Shown here: piece by piece, positions 16,944 through 24,734 of the stretch
Numbering within the stretch: the stretch's first letter is position 1
How the letters are laid out: each line of letters opens with the position of its first letter
Assembly (NCBI GenBank): GCA_002716125.1
Contig: PAZH01000053.1
Coordinates: 1-48,600, forward strand
Length of the DNA: 48,600 nucleotides
Direction: 5' to 3'
DNA from: Rhodospirillaceae bacterium
GTDB taxonomy: Bacteria > Pseudomonadota > Alphaproteobacteria > UBA8366
Notes under the pieces: model-generated
What the model was told of the DNA's origin: nothing
The model's database searches: none
Seen by the model: the letters and a program-made list of their open reading frames with translations, nothing else
Position numbers and translations under genes: made by a program

Positions 16944-17633
16944 ATGGCGATCAAAGTTTACGACTTGTGCGGGGCCGACGACCGGCGGTTCAGCCCGTTC
17001 TGCTGGCGAATCCGGATGGCTCTGGCCCATAAGGGCCTCGACGCCGAGTTCGAGGCCACGCACTTCACCGAGAAAGACAAGATCGCCTTTGCCGACAGTA
17101 AGACCGTACCGGTCATTGTGGACGGCGAGACCGCGATGAACGAATCTTGGGATATCGCCGACTACCTGGAAAAAACCTATCCGGAAAAACCTTCCTTGTT
17201 CGGCGGCGATGCCGGTCGTGCGGTTACCGGCTTTATCAACGCGTGGACGAATTCCACGCTCCATCCGGCCCTAATCAAATGCGTTTTGGCGGATATCTAC
17301 GACCGGCTCGATCCAATGGACCTCGATTATTTCCGGGAAAGCCGAGAGAAACGCTTCGGTAAAACGATTGAGGAAATGCGTGACGGCCAGGCAGCTGCGC
17401 TAGAGAAGTGCGACCAGGCCCTCACACCGCTTCGCACGATCCTCAAATCCGAAGATTGGATCGCCGGCGACGCCCCTGCCTTCGCCGATTACTTGATCTT
17501 TGCCGCTTTCCAATGGTGCCGCATCATGTCACCTGCCGAAATCGTTAAAGCCGACGACCCGATCTACGAATGGCGTGAGCGCATGCTGGACCTCTATGAC
17601 GGGCTCGGTCGGAGTTTCGAGGCGGCGCGTTAA
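16944..17633 (+). CDS. Glutathione S-transferase family protein (beta-etherase-like)
   Basis: 229 residues from the ATG at 16944, with GGGGGAAAG just upstream. The N-terminal thioredoxin-like GST domain contains RRFSPFCWRIRMALAHKGL (14-32; the Ser/Cys region that contacts glutathione), TVPVIVDG and then MNESWDIADYLE, the usual glutathione gamma-Glu-binding site. The helical C-terminal domain has the N-capping-box-like GDAPAFADYLIF. The sequence type, with SPFCWR, is that of the group including bacterial beta-aryl etherases of the LigE/LigF kind, though the substrate here is unknown. It stands alone, convergent with the PhoD-like gene. A second, unrelated-looking GST lies at 19167. Confidence 0.9.
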   Translation: MAIKVYDLCGADDRRFSPFCWRIRMALAHKGLDAEFEATHFTEKDKIAFADSKTVPVIVDGETAMNESWDIADYLEKTYPEKPSLFGGDAGRAVTGFINAWTNSTLHPALIKCVLADIYDRLDPMDLDYFRESREKRFGKTIEEMRDGQAAALEKCDQALTPLRTILKSEDWIAGDAPAFADYLIFAAFQWCRIMSPAEIVKADDPIYEWRERMLDLYDGLGRSFEAAR

Positions 17634-17692
17634 CGGCGGCGACCCGCCCGCCGCCGCAAGCGGCCGAGGGAGCCGGACGGGCGCCTTTCATT

Positions 17693-18721
17693 TTAAGAAA
17701 CAGAACGACGCCTCAACGTCTTCAGTGGGATCGCGTGACTTAGCTTCACCGTCCCTTTGCTGCTGCGCGTCTCGAGACGGATCATGGTATCCGCCCCGGC
17801 CCAATCGATCGACATGTGTCCAAAGTTCGGACGGAAATATCCGCCGACTTTGCGTCGCGTATTGACCCGTGTCTTTCGGCTGGACTGATTCAGCGCACTC
17901 GAAGTCATATCCCAAAGCGGATACGGCACGCCCTCGTCAATCATCGCATAGTCGGAGTAATGCGGGTCGCCCGACAGAAACATAACCCCTTCAGCCTTCG
18001 TCTGGTCGATCAGGGTGAAGAGACGCGCGCGCTCTCCTGGCATATTCTCCCACCCCTCTTCGCGCCCAATGCCTTCGGCGACGACGCGCGACCCGCTGAC
18101 GATCAATCGCACCTCGGCCGGCTTCCGCAATTCACCCTCCAACCACTACCATTGCGGCTCCCCCAACATTCGGGAATCCGTGCGTTCGTAACGTCCGTCC
18201 AGCAGGACGATCTGCGTGCGCTGGCCGACGGGCCCATAGATGTACGACGTATAGATACCGTCCGGCTGACGGCGTCGCGGCGAGTTCGCGGGCTCACTGA
18301 AGAAATCGCAGAAGATCTGCCGTGCCTCTTTCTTCATCGAGTAAGCCGCACCCGAATTGTTCCAGCCGTAGTCGTGATCGTCCCAGGTCGCGACGACCGG
18401 TACCTCGCGCCGTAACGCTTGGTAGCCCGCGTTCGCCCAAAGCTGGGCATAAGTCGAGCGCATCTCGGATGCGATATAAGTATCCGCGTAGACATTGTCG
18501 CCGAGGTGAATAAAGAGATCCGGCCGCGCCTCTCGAATTGCTTGCCACACCGGCTGCTTCCGGTTCTGCCGAAGGCAGGACCCCATTGCGATTGTTCTCA
18601 GCGGCTGCGAGGCATCGTGCTGCAGCGTCACAAGCTCGCGCACTTCCAGCGTCCGGCATGCCGGCAGCAATGCCGTACCGGCCAATGCGGTCAGCAATGT
18701 GCGACGAGAAAGCTGCGGCAT
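17693..18721 (-). pseudogene. PhoD-type alkaline phosphatase/phosphodiesterase, split by an in-frame TAG
   Basis: The frame reads 191 residues, then TAG at 18146-18148, then 150 more residues to TAA at 17693. The junction is GEPQW-TAG-WLEGEL, exactly where intact PhoD proteins read QWxWLE, so one codon has become TAG. N-terminal SRRTLLTAL fits a Tat signal and LPAC a possible lipobox, which suggests export of the folded metalloenzyme. PhoD metal-site motifs are visible on both sides: FIHLGDNVYAD, TWDDHDYGWNN before the TAG; FLSGDPHYSD and GHMSIDW after it. The first part alone lacks half the metal site, so without readthrough the enzyme would be inactive. PhoD releases phosphate from mono- and diesters outside the cytoplasm. 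Confidence 0.85.
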
Positions 18722-18738
18722 CGACGGCGGCCCGCGCG

Positions 18739-19128
18739 TCAGTCCTGCTTATAGGTGATCTTGCGAACGAGGCGGTCGCCATCCCAATGCAGCAGGTCGA
18801 GGCCACGCATCGTGCGCTCTTCCTTCGCCTCGTCGCCAATCCACATGCGCAAGACCCAACTATCCATCACCTTACCGGCAACCGGGTCGATGAAGCGATC
18901 TTCCGCTTCGAACGAGATCTTACCGAGCTTGCCGTTGACCACCACGTCGAACTGCGCCCGGATATCGTCGAGAGTCTCGTGCTTCTTGCCGTAAGGGTCC
19001 TCATAGACGGCGTCGTCCGCAAAATACGACATGATGTCGTCCAGGTTCTGGCGATTGAAAGCACCGACGAACCGGGTCGAAAGATCGTCGAGCTCGGCGC
19101 GGCGGTCGGTCATGGCAGTCGCGTTCAT
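18739..19128 (-). CDS. NTF2-like (SnoaL-fold) protein
   Basis: 129 residues. The pattern ELDDLSTRFVGAFNRQNLDDIM, then FADDAVYEDPYGKKHETLDDIRAQF and a C-terminal run of beta strands ending in WDGDRLVRKITYKQD is typical of the NTF2-like superfamily, a cone-shaped alpha+beta fold used by isomerases, hydratases and ligand-binding proteins. The function cannot be told from sequence. A second Met at residue 6 (MTDRRAELDD) is an equally good start. It is 17 bases upstream of the PhoD-like gene and follows the second GST gene on the same strand, so the three may be co-transcribed. Confidence 0.85.
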   Translation of the reverse strand: MNATAMTDRRAELDDLSTRFVGAFNRQNLDDIMSYFADDAVYEDPYGKKHETLDDIRAQFDVVVNGKLGKISFEAEDRFIDPVAGKVMDSWVLRMWIGDEAKEERTMRGLDLLHWDGDRLVRKITYKQD

Positions 19129-19166
19129 GGTGCACCTCTTGAGTTGGTGAATTTCTCAATATTTTT

Positions 19167-20087
19167 TCACTGAATCGCTCGAAGGTCATATCCCAATCGC
19201 GGGAAATGCACGACAACGTCGCCGAGCACCGCGTCCTGGCGGCGCACGCCGATCTTCGCCGACGTCAGCTCGACCAGTTCGCCCTCGACCGGGTCGCGGC
19301 CGTAATCGTCGGCGCGGACCCGGACGGCGGCGCCAAGGGGCGGGTCTTCTTCGAAGGCGTCGTACTGGTAGCCGTCCATCGGTTTGGCTCTAGCCGCAAC
19401 TTCCAGGGCCGCTTGAGATTCCATTTCCTGGCGCGTCCCGTGCCCGAATTCGGTCACCCGCGCCATCCAGCCTTGAATGCGCGGGCGGTCTTCCAGTTCG
19501 AACGCGAGGCGGTCCGTCCGCGCCGTGAGAAACCAAAGCGCGTGATAGAGCGCGAAATCGGCGACGGTCACAGCGCCCCCGGCCGCCCAGTCGCGGCCGT
19601 CGGCGAAAAGCGCTTCGACCCAGTCGATCTGGACACGTACGGCGGGGGCACTTCGCTTGGCTGCGCGGCGGACAGTCTCAGGGCTTGGCTCCGGCAAGCC
19701 CCGCATCCGGGAGCGATCCGCCTGCAGGTTATCGGGTAAGACATCGAGGTTGCTGCCGGAGACGTAGAGCGACATCGGCCGGAACAACTGGTTCTCCGCC
19801 CAATACGCGATCATGTTCGCCGTCGTCTCTAGGCCGGCTGGATAGAAGGTTGGTTCCGGGCACAGGCGTTCCAACTCCTGCATAATCCGCCGCGTATCAC
19901 AGTAGATATCCGCGCCGACCTGCAGCACCGGCGTGCGCCGGTAACCGCCCGTCATCGGTGTCAGATCCGGTTTCGGCGCCGTCGGCGGAATGATCACGGA
20001 GTGCCAATCGAGGTCCTTATAGCCGAGCGCGAGCCGCGCCTTTTCTGCGTAATTCGAGAAATCGTAGTGGTGCAGGATGAGGTCCAT
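19167..20087 (-). CDS. Glutathione S-transferase family protein with a C-terminal beta extension
   Basis: 306 residues, some 80 longer than a standard GST. The N-terminal thioredoxin-like domain starts LILHHYDFSNYAEKARLAL and has RTPVLQVGADIYCDTRRIMQEL (51-72), the cis-Pro and glutathione-binding part. The helical domain runs to about residue 240 and contains VTVADFALYHALWFL (N-capping box). Residues 245-306 form an extra segment rich in Val and charged residues, predicted as beta strands, with no family I recognise. Activity and substrate are unknown. It is the first gene of a possible run with the NTF2-like and PhoD genes. Confidence 0.85.
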   Translation of the reverse strand: MDLILHHYDFSNYAEKARLALGYKDLDWHSVIIPPTAPKPDLTPMTGGYRRTPVLQVGADIYCDTRRIMQELERLCPEPTFYPAGLETTANMIAYWAENQLFRPMSLYVSGSNLDVLPDNLQADRSRMRGLPEPSPETVRRAAKRSAPAVRVQIDWVEALFADGRDWAAGGAVTVADFALYHALWFLTARTDRLAFELEDRPRIQGWMARVTEFGHGTRQEMESQAALEVAARAKPMDGYQYDAFEEDPPLGAAVRVRADDYGRDPVEGELVELTSAKIGVRRQDAVLGDVVVHFPRLGYDLRAIQ

Positions 20088-20299
20088 GGTGAGAGCCTAT
20101 CGCATTTGCGGAGCGCGTCCCAGACGGTGACATTTTGTCTAATTTATGATATAAGCGGCGGCGTTCTTTGACAAGTGAATCACCAAAATGCCGCTATAGA
20201 AACGTCCTGTAGGCCGGATTCGCGGTACGCTATTACCCCATTCTTTGGGTGCATGGGGTTGTTCCTCGGAAAAATGTATGTCGCCCCTACAGAACACAT

Positions 20300-20375
20300 T
20301 CGTCATTCCCGCGAAGGCGGGAACCCAGCGACCGTTGCGGATTTATCTCGATCCCCGCCTGCGCGGGAATGACGA
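20300..20375. repeat. Palindromic repeat unit (REP/MITE-like)
   Basis: Ends are perfect 14-bp inverted copies, TCGTCATTCCCGCG (20300-20313) and CGCGGGAATGACGA (20362-20375). The symmetry extends inward over about 23 bases with one mismatch; each arm is itself a small hairpin (CCCGCGAAGGCGGG). Short elements beginning GTCATTCCCGCG are widespread in intergenic DNA of many proteobacteria. It lies directly after the SDR gene's stop within a 296-bp gap between divergently placed ends and starts. No coding sequence was seen in the rest of the gap (20088-20299). Confidence 0.8.
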
Positions 20376-20383
20376 TACAGCGT

Positions 20384-21127
20384 CTATGTCTGCGTCGCGC
20401 CGTTGCACGCGATCATTTGGCCGGAGACAAAACCGCCCTCTTCCGACACAAGAAAGCCACAGAGGCCGGCAATGTGCATCGGTTTGCCGAGATGGCCGAG
20501 CGGGATCAACTTTTCCTGTTCGCGGATATGAGCGCCCATCGCTTCGTCTCTATAGTCACCTTCGATGGGACCGGGCGAGATCGCATTGACGGTAATGCCG
20601 TTGGCCCCGAACTCCTTCGCCATTGATTTGGTGATGCCCCAAAGGCCGTGCTTCGCGGCGGAAACCGGACAACGGCCGTTATAGCCATGCATCGCATTCA
20701 TGCCGGTGATGTTGACGATCCGGCCCCATCCCCTCTCCACCATGCCGGGCACAAAGGCCTGACCCGTGTAGAAAGCCGAATGCATGTCGACGGAAATAAC
20801 GTTGTGCCAGAATTCTTCATCCATCTCGAGGAAAGGTTTATGCGGGCGGATCGCCGCATTGTTGACAACGATGTCGACACCGCCGAACGCGCCGAGGGCC
20901 ACTTTCGCCATTTCCTTGACCTGGGCACTGTCGCCGACATTGCCCATCGCAACTGCCGCGCCGACGCCAAGGCTACGGGCTTCGTCCGCCACTTTCTCGG
21001 CACTCTCGGGGTCGGTCAGGCCGTTTACCGCCACATTGGCGCCGCGGCCGGCGAATTCGAGCACAATGGCGCGCCCAATATTATGGCCGGAGCCGGAGAC
21101 GAAAGCGGTCTTTCCGTCGAGTGTCAT
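20384..21127 (-). CDS. SDR-family protein with altered active site
   Basis: 247 residues, classical SDR length. The start ATG at 21127 has GAGGTAAGG upstream. The cofactor loop is SGSGHNIGRAI (11-21), NNAAIRP (89-95) is the structural NNAG-type motif, and NAISPGPI follows strand beta-6. The active-site region reads GRCPVSAAKHGLWG (151-164): Lys159 is in place, but the Tyr of YxxxK is Val155. The upstream catalytic Ser position holds Thr/Gly (NITG, 139-142). So the usual Ser-Tyr-Lys mechanism looks lost. I believe related proteins with a non-Tyr residue here exist, so this may be a true subfamily. It is divergent from the RidA-like gene, and a palindromic repeat follows its stop. Confidence 0.88.
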   Translation of the reverse strand: MTLDGKTAFVSGSGHNIGRAIVLEFAGRGANVAVNGLTDPESAEKVADEARSLGVGAAVAMGNVGDSAQVKEMAKVALGAFGGVDIVVNNAAIRPHKPFLEMDEEFWHNVISVDMHSAFYTGQAFVPGMVERGWGRIVNITGMNAMHGYNGRCPVSAAKHGLWGITKSMAKEFGANGITVNAISPGPIEGDYRDEAMGAHIREQEKLIPLGHLGKPMHIAGLCGFLVSEEGGFVSGQMIACNGATQT

Positions 21128-21236
21128 GATTGCCTTACCTCGTTTCAGTTCAATTGGAGGAGAAGGTAATTCCCACGGGAATGGCGAACAAGTCGTTGCG
21201 CCCTAGAGTCCCTTTGAACAAGCAAGGGAGGCAACG

Positions 21237-21626
21237 ATGAACAAGAAAGTCGATCCGGGTTGGACCCATTTCGCGAAGTACACCTTCTCGCCAGGAATAG
21301 AGCGAGACGGCTGGCTCTATATCTCAGGCGCCACCGCCAGTGGCGAGAACGGTGAGATCGTCTGTCCCGGCGATATTTGCGGACAAACCGACTATATTTT
21401 GGATCGCATGGGTGAAATTCTTGAGGCCGCCGGCTGCACCTACGACGACGTCGTGAAGACCACTGATTTCATCACGACGACCGAGGGATACCGAGGCACC
21501 GGTGCGGTCCGGAAGAAATACTTCAAGGAACCCTACCCTACAGCAACCGGTGTGATCGTCGCCGACCTCCTCCGGCCCGGCGCTCTGATCGAAATCGAAG
21601 CCATCGCGAAGATTCCAGAGAAATAG
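21237..21626 (+). CDS. RidA-family (YjgF/YER057c) protein
   Basis: 129 residues, typical size for this trimeric family. GWLYISGATA, CGQTDYILDRMGEILEAAGCTYDDVVKTTDFITT and the final IEIEAIAKI are the family hallmarks. True RidA deaminates reactive enamines from PLP enzymes and needs an Arg in the motif PARS; here the matching stretch reads YPTATGV, with no Arg. So this is more likely a Rid subfamily member without the standard imine deaminase activity, often found in catabolic clusters. The ribosome site GGGAGG lies just before ATG 21237. It ends in TAG, 12 bases before the nitronate monooxygenase start and in the same frame. Confidence 0.9.
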   Translation: MNKKVDPGWTHFAKYTFSPGIERDGWLYISGATASGENGEIVCPGDICGQTDYILDRMGEILEAAGCTYDDVVKTTDFITTTEGYRGTGAVRKKYFKEPYPTATGVIVADLLRPGALIEIEAIAKIPEK

Positions 21627-21638
21627 GATATCCAGACT

Positions 21639-22766
21639 ATGAGCGACCGACCGACTTTCCGCACCCAACTCTGCGATATATTGGAGATCGAGTACCCAAT
21701 CATGCTGGCGGGCATGGGCTCGATGGGTAAGGCGACACCGCCAGCCCTGGTCGCCGCTGTCTCGAATGCGGGCGGAATGGGCGTGATTGGCGGGGCCGGC
21801 CTGGAACCGGAGACCATCCGCCAGAAAATCCGCGAGACGCGGGAACTGACGGACAAGCCGATCGGCGTCGACCTCCTGCTGCCCGTCAATCTCGACACCA
21901 ATGCAGAACCGACGCGCACGGCCCTTCGCCAGCAGATCGAACGGGACTATCCGAAACATTACGCCCTGATGCGCGATCAACTGGCAAAACACGGAGTCGA
22001 AGAAGTTCGCGTCGAAAGCGAGACCGTCGTCTCCGTCGACCAAACCCGCGCCCAGGTCGATGTCGTTCTCGAGGAAGATGTGCAGGTCTTCGCCGCCGGC
22101 CTCGGCGATCCGAGCTGGATCGTGCCGCAAGCACATGAGAAAGGCATGACTGTCGTCGGGTTGGTCGGCTCGCCCCGAAATGCGGAGCGGCAAGTCGCCG
22201 CCGGCTGCGATATCGTCATCGCGCAAGGCTACGAAGCGGGCGGCCATACAGGGAAGATCGCGAGCCTCCCGCTCATCCCGCAAGTGGTCGACGCGGTGGC
22301 GCCCATCCCTGTTGTGGCCGCCGGCGGTATCGCGGATGGGCGCGGGGTCGCGGCGGCGCTCTCCTTGGGCGCCATTGGCGTCTGGGTTGGCACCGCCTTC
22401 ATCGTCGCCGAGAAAGGCGAAACCCATGAGGAAAACAAGCAACAGATCATCGATGGTCATAGCCAGCAGTTCGATCCTCAGCGCTGGTATACGGGAAAGC
22501 CGTCCCGCCTCTTCGGCAACGACTATATCAAGGCTTGGGAGGCCTCCGGTCTTGATCCATTGCCGTTGCCTTACCAACGGGTCATTACCGACGACTTCAA
22601 CGAATCCGTGGCGGCCGCAGGAAAGCTGGAGCTGCACATGAATCCCGCCGGTCAGATTTCCGGCATGATCACGGAGCGCAAACCCGCAAAGCAGATCATG
22701 GAAGAACTGGTCAGCGGCACCATCGATGTTCTCAACGAGACACGGGACAAAGTCGATATCGGGTAG
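21639..22766 (+). CDS. Nitronate monooxygenase (2-nitropropane dioxygenase family, FMN)
   Basis: 375 residues. The FMN TIM-barrel family is recognised by PIMLAGMGSM near residue 20, ALVAAVSNAGGMGVIGGAG (37-55), and QGYEAGGHTGK with His203, the expected catalytic base. The phosphate-binding strands are VVAAGGIADGRGVAAALSLGA and VWVGTAF. The family oxidises alkyl nitronates using FMN and oxygen, but many members have other, unknown substrates. It lies 12 bases after the RidA-like gene, with AGGATAT as ribosome site, and is followed by a 137-bp gap with a degenerate palindromic repeat. Confidence 0.9.
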   Translation: MSDRPTFRTQLCDILEIEYPIMLAGMGSMGKATPPALVAAVSNAGGMGVIGGAGLEPETIRQKIRETRELTDKPIGVDLLLPVNLDTNAEPTRTALRQQIERDYPKHYALMRDQLAKHGVEEVRVESETVVSVDQTRAQVDVVLEEDVQVFAAGLGDPSWIVPQAHEKGMTVVGLVGSPRNAERQVAAGCDIVIAQGYEAGGHTGKIASLPLIPQVVDAVAPIPVVAAGGIADGRGVAAALSLGAIGVWVGTAFIVAEKGETHEENKQQIIDGHSQQFDPQRWYTGKPSRLFGNDYIKAWEASGLDPLPLPYQRVITDDFNESVAAAGKLELHMNPAGQISGMITERKPAKQIMEELVSGTIDVLNETRDKVDIG

Positions 22767-22774
22767 GTGCCGCC

Positions 22775-22892
22775 GTCATTCTGGGGGGCCAAAAGCGAAC
22801 CCGGAATTTGCGCCTGAGCGTTTCCATTGGGCGAGAATTCAGGTAGCTATGCTCCGGCAAAATGTCCGGATCGCTATCGCGTCCGGAATGAC
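22775..22892. repeat. Degenerate palindromic repeat (MITE-like)
   Basis: GTCATTCTGG (22775-22784) and CCGGAATGAC (22883-22892) are inverted with one mismatch and bound a 118-bp unit that fills most of the gap between the nitronate monooxygenase and nucleosidase genes. The outer GTCATTC matches the ends of the repeat at 20300, but the interiors differ. It may be an old, diverged relative. Confidence 0.45.
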
Positions 22893-22903
22893 ACCCTAAT
22901 TTG

Positions 22904-23626
22904 ATGGATTTCGAAATGTTAGGCCTGATCGGCGCCCTCGATGAAGAAGTGGCGATGCTGCATGCGGATATCGACGTATCCGAGGAAGCCGCGCACGCGG
23001 GCATTACAGTGACCAAGGGCAGCTATCGCGGCGTCGAACTCGTGCTGGCCAAATGCGGCGTCGGCAAGGTGAACGCGGCAATCTGCGCACAGATGTTGAT
23101 CGACCTCTACCAGCCGAGCGCCGTCGCCTTTAGTGGCGTGGCCGGTGGACTCGTCCGTAACCTTCAGGTCGGCGATATGATCATCGCCAGTCATTTGATC
23201 CAGTTCGATGTCGACCTGACCGCCTTCGGCCGGCGGCATGGAGAGTTGCCGGACGCGGAACGGATGATCGAGAGCGATCCGGAACTCGTCCGGATCGCGG
23301 GCGAAGCCTACGACCGCGCTTTTCCAGACGCCGCCGACGCGCCCGGCCTGATGATCGGCACTGTCGTCTCCGGCGATAAGTTCGTGAAGGATTCGGAGAC
23401 CCTTCGCTGGCTACAGCGCGAGTTCTCGGCCCTGGCAACGGAAATGGAAGGGGCGGCCGTCGGCTATACCTGCGGGCTCAGCGATGTCCCGTTTGTCGTC
23501 ATTCGCGGCATCTCCGACGGCGCCAGCGAGACAGCGCACACGGACTTTAAGGAGAATCTCCACAAGGTCTGCCAGAACAGCTACCGGATCCTCGAGGAGT
23601 TCGTACCACTGTGGGGCGAGCTCTAA
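22904..23626 (+). CDS. mtnN: 5'-methylthioadenosine/S-adenosylhomocysteine nucleosidase
   Basis: 240 residues from ATG 22904. A TTG at 22901 and an ATG at 22916 are alternatives; 22916 gives MLGLIGALDEEV, which matches where MTA/SAH nucleosidases usually begin. GALDEEVAML carries the catalytic Glu equivalent to E. coli Glu12, SGVAGGL is the ribose/adenine loop, ATEMEGAAVGYTC holds the ribose-binding Met-Glu pair, and IRGISDGA the catalytic Asp. The enzyme hydrolyses methylthioadenosine and S-adenosylhomocysteine to adenine and the thiosugar, feeding methionine salvage and relieving product inhibition of methyltransferases. It follows the nitronate monooxygenase gene on the same strand. Its stop abuts the convergent MDR gene with no spacer. 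Confidence 0.92.
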   Translation: MDFEMLGLIGALDEEVAMLHADIDVSEEAAHAGITVTKGSYRGVELVLAKCGVGKVNAAICAQMLIDLYQPSAVAFSGVAGGLVRNLQVGDMIIASHLIQFDVDLTAFGRRHGELPDAERMIESDPELVRIAGEAYDRAFPDAADAPGLMIGTVVSGDKFVKDSETLRWLQREFSALATEMEGAAVGYTCGLSDVPFVVIRGISDGASETAHTDFKENLHKVCQNSYRILEEFVPLWGEL

Positions 23627-24655
23627 CTAGGCCGTCGGGTCGTCCGAGACCTCGATCACGACCTTTCCGAAGTTCTCGCCCTTGAGGAGGCCCATCAAGG
23701 TCTCTGGGGCGTTCTCGAGCCCGGCGACACGGTGCTCCTTGTATTTCACCTTGCCGTCGCGCACCCATTGGCCCATGTCGCGCTGGAAGTCGGCGTGCAT
23801 ATCGGCGAAGTCGCGAACGATGAAACCTTCGATATGGAGGCGATAGGTCAAAACGGCACGCATCAAAGCCGGCAGCATATTGGTGCCCTGCGGCAGGTCC
23901 TGCATGTTGTATTGCGCGATCAGACCGCAGACCGGCATCCGGGCCCAAAAGTTGAAGAGCGGAATGACCGCCTCCAAAACGCGCCCCGCGACATTCTCGA
24001 AATAGATATCGATGCCGTCCGGGCAGGCGGCGGCGAGTTGGGCCTCGAAATCGTCGGCGCGGTGATCGACGCAGGCATCGAAACCGAGCTCGTTGACGAC
24101 GAAATCGCATTTCTCGGGGCCACCCGCCACACCGACGGCGCGACACCCTTTGATCTTGGCGATTTGGCCGACATTGGCGCCGACCGCTCCGGAGGCTGCC
24201 GCGACGACCAAGGTCTCCCCCTCTTTCGGTTTGCCGAGACGCAACAGGCCCGAATAGGCGGTCAGTCCCGGCATCCCGAGGACGCCCAGCTCCGTGGAGA
24301 CCGGTGCCGTGCCCGGATCGACTTTGCCGAGCGACGTGCCATCCGAGACGACATAGTCCTGCCAACCGCAGCGCCCGACGAGGATATCGCCTTCCTGGAA
24401 CTTGCCGTTGTTCGATTGCTCGACGACGCTGACCGTACCGCCTTCCATGACACCGCCAACCGGCACCGGTTCCGCATAGGATTTTTCCGCATTCATTCGG
24501 CCGCGCATATAAGGATCGAGCGAGAGATAAATCGTGCGGAGCAGCATCTCGCCCTCACCCGGCGTCGGGATATCGCTTTCGGCGAGCTCGAAGTTTGCCG
24601 CACTGGGCGCGCCGTCCGGACGGCTCGCGAGTAATACTTGGCGGTTCTTGGTCAT
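23627..24655 (-). CDS. NADP-dependent MDR-family oxidoreductase (CurA/leukotriene B4 dehydrogenase-like)
   Basis: 342 residues from the ATG at 24655, with GGAGG ten bases upstream. The open frame continues to 24901 but the extension overlaps the divergent gene and lacks a ribosome site. The N-terminal LSLDPYMRGRMN, the central AAASGAVGANVGQIAK nucleotide loop (around 155-170), YFENVAG and CGLIAQYN identify the zinc-free medium-chain dehydrogenase/reductase group that reduces the double bond of alpha,beta-unsaturated carbonyls (curcumin reductase CurA, prostaglandin reductase). No zinc ligands are seen. The physiological substrate is unknown. It is divergent from the flavin monooxygenase gene across 79 bp, so the two may be co-regulated. 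Confidence 0.92.
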   Translation of the reverse strand: MTKNRQVLLASRPDGAPSAANFELAESDIPTPGEGEMLLRTIYLSLDPYMRGRMNAEKSYAEPVPVGGVMEGGTVSVVEQSNNGKFQEGDILVGRCGWQDYVVSDGTSLGKVDPGTAPVSTELGVLGMPGLTAYSGLLRLGKPKEGETLVVAAASGAVGANVGQIAKIKGCRAVGVAGGPEKCDFVVNELGFDACVDHRADDFEAQLAAACPDGIDIYFENVAGRVLEAVIPLFNFWARMPVCGLIAQYNMQDLPQGTNMLPALMRAVLTYRLHIEGFIVRDFADMHADFQRDMGQWVRDGKVKYKEHRVAGLENAPETLMGLLKGENFGKVVIEVSDDPTA

Positions 24656-24734
24656 TTGGTTTGTCCTCCGTTTGCACAGCAAGCTAACGATTTGCATCGT
24701 TGCCGCAAGTGCCCCGCCGCTACATATTAGCCCT

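Noticed and set aside
22904..23626. The nucleosidase as HpnG, the hopanoid-linked nucleoside phosphorylase homologue
   Set aside because: Motifs GALDEEV, ATEMEGAAV and ISDGA are those of MTA/SAH nucleosidase, and the gene is not in the hpn transcript.
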